A stretch of 12,825 nucleotides of DNA from assembly GCA_013054445.1 (NCBI GenBank), contig JAAMPI010001575.1, forward strand, positions 1 to 12,825, written 5' to 3'. The notes under the pieces are model-generated. The model had not been told where the DNA came from, made no database searches, and saw only the letters and a program-made list of their open reading frames with translations. This document shows, piece after piece, positions 8,175 through 12,825 of the stretch (its first letter is position 1; the number at the start of each line of letters is the position of its first letter). Source of the DNA: Cudoniella acicularis (lineage: Eukaryota; Ascomycota; Leotiomycetes; Helotiales; Helotiaceae). The position numbers and the translations under genes are program-made.

Positions 8175-8242
8175 AGAGCCGAAACTGGTTCTAACAGGGA
8201 TCCTGTTTTGGCGCCTGGCGTCTGAGAGCCGAGTTCGGCTAA
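8175..8242. promoter_or_regulatory. Two degenerate copies of the 18-bp palindrome
   Basis: 8175-8192 is AGAGCC-GAAACT-GGTTCT, one mismatch from self-complementarity of the half-sites. 8225-8242 is AGAGCC-GAGTTC-GGCTAA, which contains the perfect inner palindrome AGCCGA-GT-TCGGCT. Together with site D they form a cluster upstream of the ferritin-like gene. Confidence 0.35.
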
Positions 8243-8262
8243 ATCTAAAAGCTAAAGGGGAG

Positions 8263-8280
8263 GGAGCCGATTCTGGCCCC
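8263..8280. promoter_or_regulatory. 18-bp palindromic element, site D
   Basis: GGAGCC-GATTCT-GGCCCC, 183 bp upstream of the ATG at 8463. Its spacer and right half are nearly the same as site C (AATTCT-GGCCCC), which serves another secreted-protein gene. Confidence 0.55.
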
Positions 8281-8462
8281 TTGCATGACCTCACAGTGCA
8301 GCACAGTTGCATCCGCTTTTAGAATTTTAGAGGAGTCGGTAATGGACCCCCACCACTGCTGAAAAATGTTGATAAAGGGAGGCATTATATCCTGCGAGAG
8401 CTGCTACTCTTCTGTACCCCAACTACTTACATCGTCCGTCTCTTTTCATTGCCACTATAATC

Positions 8463-9498
8463 ATGCACTTCTTCGCGAACATGAATACTCTTATTTGCGT
8501 GGCTTCCATCGCTATTGGCCTCGTCGCTGCTACACCTATTTGCTCCGACGTAGCAGGGGGTGGTCTACCAAATAGTGGCAGGCCACTACTGTTATCTCCA
8601 GCTGCCGTCAAGGATCTTCAGCTAGCACTCTTCCTTGAAAACTTAGAGGTTGCCTACTTCTCGAGTGGTTTATCAAATATCACAATGTGGGGTATTAATG
8701 GATATCCAAATGACACTATCGGGGTTGTGAGTAAAATTGCTACTATAAGTAACTTTCTCCCTAATCTTGGAACACTAACTAATGCCTAAATAGCAAAAAG
8801 AGATTCACGTTGCAACGATTATCGACCTCCTTGAAGCCTATAATGAAATTCCCATCCCGCCTTGCAACTACTCCTTCCCAGTCAACTCTACGGAGCAATT
8901 TTTTGAGCTTGCTGATATCATTACGTCGGTGGGCATCGGCGCTACTATTGGCCTTGCTAAACGTCTTGCGTTTACAGATCCTCTATTGATCAAGCCCGTA
9001 GCCTCAATACTCGCAGTTGAGTCTCGCCACGACGCATTCTTCCGCCACATCGAGGGCGAAGTGCCTAACCCAGCTCCGTCTGATACGGGCATTAGTAGCA
9101 TATGGGCATACAACTTTGCCCTCTCTTTTATCGTGCCTGGATCTTGCTCTCTCGAAGTCTCTTTACCAATTCTCCCCACATTAACCATTTCAAACTCATC
9201 TTATTCAGGATCCACAAACGACACAACAAACCAGTCGTTCCGGGAGTTTACATAGGACCCTGCGCAAATGACGTTTATTGCCGAAGCCGGAAAGCAATTG
9301 CTAGTCGGATGGGTTAACCAGTTAGATGTGCCAGTATATACACCGCTGAACATTACGGTGAAGGGGCAAGGAACCGCACTGGTGCCCCAAGGGATGAATG
9401 GAGCAGCGTTTGCCGTAGTAACAACCCAACGGCTGGACAATGCCGATGATCTGGCTCTTGCCACATTGGCAGGGCCCGTTGTTGTGAAGCTTTCTTAA
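8463..9498 (+). pseudogene. Secreted ferritin-like (Rds1-type) protein gene, damaged
   Basis: Exon 1 (8463-8744) encodes a signal peptide (MNTLICVASIAIGLVAATP) and the first ferritin-like helix with LFLENLEVAYF. Exon 2 (8794-9498) encodes the other helices, including VESRHDAFF with an E-x-x-H pair at about residues 170-173, then a beta-rich C-terminal domain (LLVGWVNQLDVPVYTPL). The full frame would be about 328 codons. This matches the fungal Ferritin_2/Rds1-like extracellular family, linked to stress or nutrient response; the reaction is not established. Lesions: the intron donor reads ATAAGT instead of GTAAGT; TAG at 9253-9255 lies between REFT and DPAQM, where the context suggests Trp; and the first E-x-x-H motif reads KEIH (residues 96-99), so a likely metal-ligand Glu is Lys. 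All three are single G-to-A changes. An AT-AG intron or editing could still allow expression. Confidence 0.75.
8745..8793 (+). other. Intron with altered donor (ATAAGT), 49 nt
   Basis: Branch site CTAAC near 8775-8779 and acceptor TAG at 8791-8793 are standard. Joining 8744 to 8794 gives KIAT-QKEIHVAT, the helix expected for the family. The first base of the donor is A, not G. The nearby GT donor at 8749 (GTAACT) would shift the frame with this acceptor. Confidence 0.6.
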
Positions 9499-9860
9499 AT
9501 TTTGGTTAGACTTTCATTAAGTTATTTTAATATCTGAATTTTTTAGCATCTAATATTAGGTTTTTGATTCGAAAGTTAGCCTTGGGTATAAGCGTTATAT
9601 TGTTTTAGCTGAATCTGATTATCGATGTTTAATCTTACAGTTCGATTGTATTGATTTGAGACTTTATATACGCGAGTAAAAGCTATATCTCCTGCTCCCT
9701 ATATAAAGCGTAATACCGAGTAGAAATGGAGCCTATGTGTATTCGTATTTAATCAGTCACGTCTCGACCGAAGAACCTTCGCAAGTTGAACTAAAAAAAA
9801 AAATCCTTATTTAGTTTCGCGTCAGACAGAGCTAGCGCATTTATTCTGTGATCTAAATGG
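9499..9860. other. Intergenic, no gene seen
   Basis: This AT-rich region lies downstream of the ferritin-like gene. It holds a run of ten or so A near 9793-9803 and nothing recognisable as a gene or RNA. Confidence 0.5.
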
Positions 9861-9871
9861 AGTCGGCTAAG

Positions 9872-9941
9872 GGGGCCATATTCGAATCCCAGGAAGGGGC
9901 CATATCCGGATCTATCCTCTCCGGGGGCCAACTTCGGCTCC
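9872..9941. promoter_or_regulatory. Three tandem 18-bp elements, the last perfect (site F)
   Basis: GGGGCC-ATATTC-GAATCC (9872-9889), GGGGCC-ATATCC-GGATCT (9896-9913) and GGGGCC-AACTTC-GGCTCC (9924-9941), with starts 24 and 28 bp apart. The third has perfect GGGGCC/GGCTCC half-sites and ends 84 bp before the ATG at 10025. The even spacing suggests adjacent binding on roughly the same helical face or an ancestral tandem duplication. Confidence 0.5.
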
Positions 9942-10024
9942 GTCGTATTACTTGAACGTTATTGTTCACCTGCGAAAGGCGTTGAAAGGTACTATACGAC
10001 CAAACGCCTGTTCTTCAACCAGTT

Positions 10025-10633
10025 ATGCTCCGTAGTTTTGTTTTATTTCCTAGATTGCCTATCGAGCTCCAGAACATCGTATAGCAAATTACTTTATCAA
10101 ACCCGCGCGCCATTAGTAGAGAAGATTGCTTCCAAGCATGGTGGCTCGGCAAGCTCGAACATTTTCTATCACCGGTGGCTCTACACGTGTGTCACAGTTC
10201 TCGTTCGTTGGCGAAAAAAACCCTGCGACGTACTGTGGTATGCATTCCTGGCCTTCTCGGGTGGAGAACACTGTACATCAATCAAACATGCGACTTTGTC
10301 CGCACTACGAAATGGGACGTACAAATCAACACCCAGATCTCGCGCTTTATCGCTGATCCAACCCTCATAAATCGACTTGTGATATCTGGGATTGGAGACG
10401 AAGACTGGTTCGAGAAGAGTGTGATGCATTACTTTGACCAGTTTTCTGGGCTTGAAGAAGTAGCTCTAACTGACCGAGGACGCCTTTACCTTATCCAGAA
10501 GCGAGACCTCCCCGACATCAGTTGCAATAACCTATCAACAGGCACGGTGCAACTTGTTTTACGAATCCAAGAGTTAGTTAAAGAGAGGGGGAGGAATATC
10601 TTAGTCAGTTGTTGTTGTTTTGATAGAAGCTGA
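10025..10633 (+). pseudogene. 2EXR-domain protein gene with one in-frame TAG
   Basis: One frame of 203 codons runs from ATG 10025 to TGA 10631, broken only by TAG at 10082-10084 (codon 20). The N-terminus, FVLFPRLPIELQNIV then stop then QITLSNPRAI, is the standard 2EXR opening (FPxLPxELRxxIW...PR), where the residue after I/V is Trp. The stop therefore again replaces TGG. Further on, PVALHVCHSSRSLAKKTLRR matches the LLHVCRESR-type segment and W-x-TLYIN the later YIN strand. 2EXR proteins are abundant in Pezizomycotina and their biochemical role is unknown. The domain is otherwise intact, with no other stop or frameshift. An internal ATG at 10175-10177 would give only a truncated protein lacking the opening motif. 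Three palindrome copies lie upstream. Confidence 0.75.
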
Positions 10634-10907
10634 GGATATACTTTGGATCACTTGCACTAGCGGCGATGAGTTGGTACTCCGAATACCAAAAATAGAGGGT
10701 GTGGAAACTGCCCCCTCCTAAAATAGAATTGCAGCTGGGGATGTCAGCATCAGCTGGCCAATAGATAGACTTGGGTCATGGGGATCGAAAGCGGCCTCCT
10801 AGGAGATATATAAAATTGGGCAATGTATCTTTGAGTTCAACCATTTGGATTCCTTTATTCTTTACATATTCTGTGAGCAGTCCTTAACATACAACAAAGA
10901 ACCAGCC
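10634..10907. promoter_or_regulatory. Intergenic with a TATA box
   Basis: TATATAAAA at 10807-10815, about 95 bp before the ATG at 10908. CAGCTGG occurs twice nearby (10732 and 10753 areas). No clear copy of the 18-bp palindrome is seen, which sets this segment apart from the other promoters. Confidence 0.4.
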
Positions 10908-11177
10908 ATGCTTACAAATATCCACGCTGCTATAATTTGCCTCTCATGTAACTATCGAGAGCATAAGAAGTGTGTAGCTGATATGGTATGCACCCACGTC
11001 TTCGGCATTGGGCAGTTTCTCCACATCGGTGTTGGAGCAGATAAGGTTGGCGCAGCGTTTTGCATCATATGCCTAAATTGCATGGAAAAGCTATCAATTG
11101 CCGATGACGATGACGAATTGCGCAAAGTAGAAAGTATGGCGAAAGATGATTTGCGAAAGGATATGATAGGGAGATAG
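10908..11177 (+). CDS. Small Cys-rich hypothetical, possibly a decayed gene
   Basis: The ATG at 10908 (context cagccATG), downstream of a TATA box, opens 89 codons to TAG 11175-11177. The product has several Cys pairs (CLSC, then KKC, CTH, CIICLNC) and a charged C-terminal helix (DDDDELRKVESMAKDDLRK). The spacing does not match a zinc-finger family I know. Just before the stop, the neighbouring frame is open from about 11162 to TAA 11287 and reads as a plausible continuation of the charged helix (YDREIEEENRLVKIC...), so a one-base loss near 11157-11162 may have truncated a longer gene. There is no homology I can name. Confidence 0.3.
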   Translation: MLTNIHAAIICLSCNYREHKKCVADMVCTHVFGIGQFLHIGVGADKVGAAFCIICLNCMEKLSIADDDDELRKVESMAKDDLRKDMIGR

Positions 11178-11605
11178 AGGAGGAGAATCGTCTCGTGAAG
11201 ATTTGCACCTACACATGGCTCTGCTGGTATTTGGAAAATATTACACCGTTAATTGAGGTGGGCAGGGACAACTTCTCTGTCAAATAAGGAGACAGGAGGA
11301 CTTGATTGGCTTGCAGGCGATCAGACGGATATTGTCACTAATGCACCAATTATCAATACTGGTTGAGGCAAGTTCACTTTGCAAAAAGGGGCTCGCTTAT
11401 ATGAGACGGTGTGTTCCGTGGGCTCCCGCGGTGGCCTATCTAGTAAAAATGAATCGAATTCTTGCTAGATTATATGGACTAAGTATACTACCAGAATGCT
11501 CATCCCTCACCTACAAAATAGCTCTGCCGGACCCTTGCTTAGTTAAGGCTGATCCTGCCCTTGAATCTTCCATCTTCAAGCACATGGATTAGCCTCGGTG
11601 TCCCT
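11178..11605. other. Possible decayed coding remnant, otherwise empty
   Basis: The first 110 bases may continue the preceding gene in another frame. From 11302 to 11592 a frame is open, but it starts only with TTG and shows no family features. It is convergent with the 11606-12445 gene and probably serves as 3' flanking sequence for it. Confidence 0.3.
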
Positions 11606-12445
11606 TTACATAAAGATAGATATAACTACTGTCAATAACATTAAACCCCCGGCGCAAATAACAGCTACCATAGTCAGATCGCCCACAGGTCCTTCCTCTA
11701 CCCTAACAACAGACTTAAAACTCTGGATCTTTGATTGGACATAGTGTGTAGTCAAGTAAGTAAAGAGAAAAAACGAAAAACAAAACACAGACACTAAACT
11801 GGCCCCTAGTTTCAGCAAACGGGCGATAAAAGAAGACAGACCGAAAAATAAACAGACGGCAAGCATAAGTATTACACAAAACATCAATATTAGACCCAGA
11901 ATCACACTGCCTTGAATACTTGCAAGCGTGACTTTTGCCAAGATCCCTTCGAGAGGCAGAAGAGACTTGACTTCGCCGCTAACGAATTTCACAACAGCTT
12001 CAGGCACTATATTAGAAATATTTAGTGGTAAGCTATGGCATGTCGTATTGGTATCGAAACCGAGACAAAATTGCTTGGTACCAAGCGAACAATTTCTTGG
12101 GATCATTGCTTCGATAGCGGTGATGTTGGTGATGTCGGTAACAGCTGTTGCAACAGCACCTGCAGGTCCCTGAACCTTGCTGGAAGCAGCGGAAACAGCC
12201 GTGTTGAGGAAACTTGCCGCACTTTGAGCTTCGCTTTGGAATGGTTGCGGAAGGGTACGTGGCCTGACCAAGGGGTCTGATAAATGGATATCGGTCAAAC
12301 TGAAGTGCATTATTAAGGTCGCAATTCCCGCTTTCGTAATTTCGTCCTGAGTCAGTATATAGATTCCCAATGCTGCACAACAGAGAGCAGCAGAGGAGAA
12401 GGCCAATATGGCTCCTATCTTTAACCAGTTTTGCAATTGCGGCAT
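11606..12445 (-). CDS. Four-pass membrane protein, SUR7/PalI-like topology, 279 aa
   Basis: An intact minus-strand frame of 279 codons from ATG 12445 to TAA 11606. Hydrophobic segments lie near residues 9-32, 178-203, 212-231 and 256-278. A long extracytoplasmic loop of about 145 residues follows helix 1 and holds three Cys (119, 127 and 136, in RNCSLGTKQFC...TTC) and N-glycosylation sequons (for example NIT, NCS, NTT, NIS). One helix at the N-terminus, a large Cys-containing loop, then three helices is the arrangement of fungal SUR7/PalI proteins of the cell cortex (eisosomes, pH sensing). The exact family signature is not clear enough to name it. No lesion is visible. A degenerate palindrome copy lies 113 bp upstream. 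Confidence 0.65.
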   Translation of the reverse strand: MPQLQNWLKIGAILAFSSAALCCAALGIYILTQDEITKAGIATLIMHFSLTDIHLSDPLVRPRTLPQPFQSEAQSAASFLNTAVSAASSKVQGPAGAVATAVTDITNITAIEAMIPRNCSLGTKQFCLGFDTNTTCHSLPLNISNIVPEAVVKFVSGEVKSLLPLEGILAKVTLASIQGSVILGLILMFCVILMLAVCLFFGLSSFIARLLKLGASLVSVFCFSFFLFTYLTTHYVQSKIQSFKSVVRVEEGPVGDLTMVAVICAGGLMLLTVVISIFM

Positions 12446-12557
12446 TTTGAGTCGAATGCGAAAGTGAAGAAGCTTGAAGTCGCTTTGTGATACGGTCGCA
12501 TATTATAGGATATAAGTATAACTGAAGGTGGGATGCCGGATATGGCTCTCTCCTTGG

Positions 12558-12575
12558 GGAGCAAGTTCTGTCTCC
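12558..12575. promoter_or_regulatory. Degenerate 18-bp palindrome, site G
   Basis: GGAGCA-AGTTCT-GTCTCC, two positions away from GGAGCC-N6-GGCTCC, with the same spacing. It is 113 bp upstream of the 12445 start, the distance seen at other genes. Confidence 0.35.
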
Positions 12576-12589
12576 TAAGGCTAAAAATA

Positions 12590-12825
12590 AGTCCCCACCC
12601 CCCCATTTGGACCACCTCGCTTAATTCTAGACCACCCCCTTCCAACCCTATTAAATCTACGAATCTTGAACTTCTATACAATCGCCCGTAGCAGTAGATT
12701 CTATAGACGAATCAGAGTCTTCCTTATCAATTCCACGATCTCCTGCCTCGATCTAAGCCTTTTTAATAGCCCGAATATCCACAAACTTCGAATTTGGACT
12801 AGTCCGAACCTTCCGTCTTTTCCTA
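12590..12825 (-). mobile_element. 3' end of a pogo/Fot-like DNA transposon (partial)
   Basis: A likely terminus starts AGTCCCCACCCCCCCATTTGG at 12590, next to a TA at 12588-12589. It has an internal direct subrepeat GACCACC (12610 and 12629 areas), the layout typical of Fot-type inverted repeats. The remains of a transposase end 67 bp inside. The other end is beyond the window, so the inverted-repeat status is not verified. Confidence 0.5.
12657..12825 (-). pseudogene. C-terminal end of a Fot-like transposase, broken
   Basis: The minus-strand frame from the window edge to TAG 12659-12657 reads RKRRKVRTSPNSKFVDI, then RAIKKA, a TAG at 12755-12753, then IEAGDRGIDKEDSDSS and an acidic tail. A basic patch followed by a PN-x-x-F-x-x-I-x-x-I-x-x-A motif and an acidic end is what I recall of fungal pogo/Fot transposase C-termini. 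The internal TAG fits a Gln codon (CAG to TAG), a normal RIP-type change. Only about 55 codons are in the window and the DDE core is outside it. Confidence 0.5.

Noticed and set aside
8868..9188. Antisense ORF over the ferritin-like gene
   Set aside because: It lies wholly opposite a strand with clear family motifs, shows no motifs of its own, and is a shadow frame.
9878..9900. tRNA-like T-arm (ATTCGAATCCC)
   Set aside because: No matching acceptor or D-arm at the right distance. The string is better explained as part of the tandem GGGGCC elements.
6661..10084. Reassignment of UAG to Trp in the nuclear code
   Set aside because: No such nuclear code is known in ascomycetes, and weaker frames in the window end in TAG (2285, 11175, 11590). 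Editing or mutation explains the data better.
11302..11592. 96-codon plus-strand ORF
   Set aside because: It starts with TTG, has no recognisable features, and there is no promoter-like element directly upstream.
1..12825. CRISPR arrays, bacterial operons or ribosome binding sites
   Set aside because: No regularly spaced repeats are seen, and the genes have eukaryotic introns and fungal domain families.

Overview
The window looks like nuclear DNA of a filamentous ascomycete (Pezizomycotina). The reasons are short introns with fungal splice signals (GTAAGT donors, CTAAC or CTGAC branch sites), a HET (heterokaryon incompatibility) domain gene, a 2EXR-domain gene, a fungal Rds1-type ferritin-like secreted protein, a pogo/Fot-type DNA transposon end and diverged LTRs. 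The species cannot be told from the sequence. It is a repeat-rich accessory region in which most genes carry at least one lesion.

Layout, left to right. A diverged LTR (75-347, minus) is followed by a divergent pair: a basic coiled-coil hypothetical (677-1150, minus) and a four-pass membrane protein with one clean intron (1471-2114, plus). Next come a small unrecognised minus-strand gene with an intron and an in-frame TGA (2285-2780) and a secreted-protein gene (3205-4032) split just after its signal peptide by a solo LTR (3275-3548) with a perfect 5-bp target duplication. From 4234 to 8080, two nearly identical 43-bp inverted repeats, each abutting a TA, bracket 3.8 kb whose only gene is a HET-domain gene with one in-frame TAG. 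To the right lie a secreted ferritin-like gene (8463-9498) with a damaged splice donor and one TAG, a 2EXR gene (10025-10633) with one TAG, a weak small ORF (10908-11177), an intact four-pass membrane protein (11606-12445, minus), and the 3' end of a Fot-like transposon running off the right edge.

Two patterns tie the region together. First, an 18-bp palindrome of the form GGRGCC-N6-GGCYCC occurs five times with perfect half-sites and several more times in degenerate form, always about 80-220 bp upstream of a gene start. It lies upstream of nearly all the host genes but not the HET gene inside the TIR element. Second, the HET, ferritin-like and 2EXR genes each have exactly one in-frame stop, and in all three it is TAG where the family has or appears to have Trp (TGG). 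None of the seven well-supported genes ends in TAG. This is either light RIP-like G-to-A decay or a set of candidates for the UAG-to-UGG A-to-I mRNA editing known from fruiting bodies of filamentous ascomycetes.
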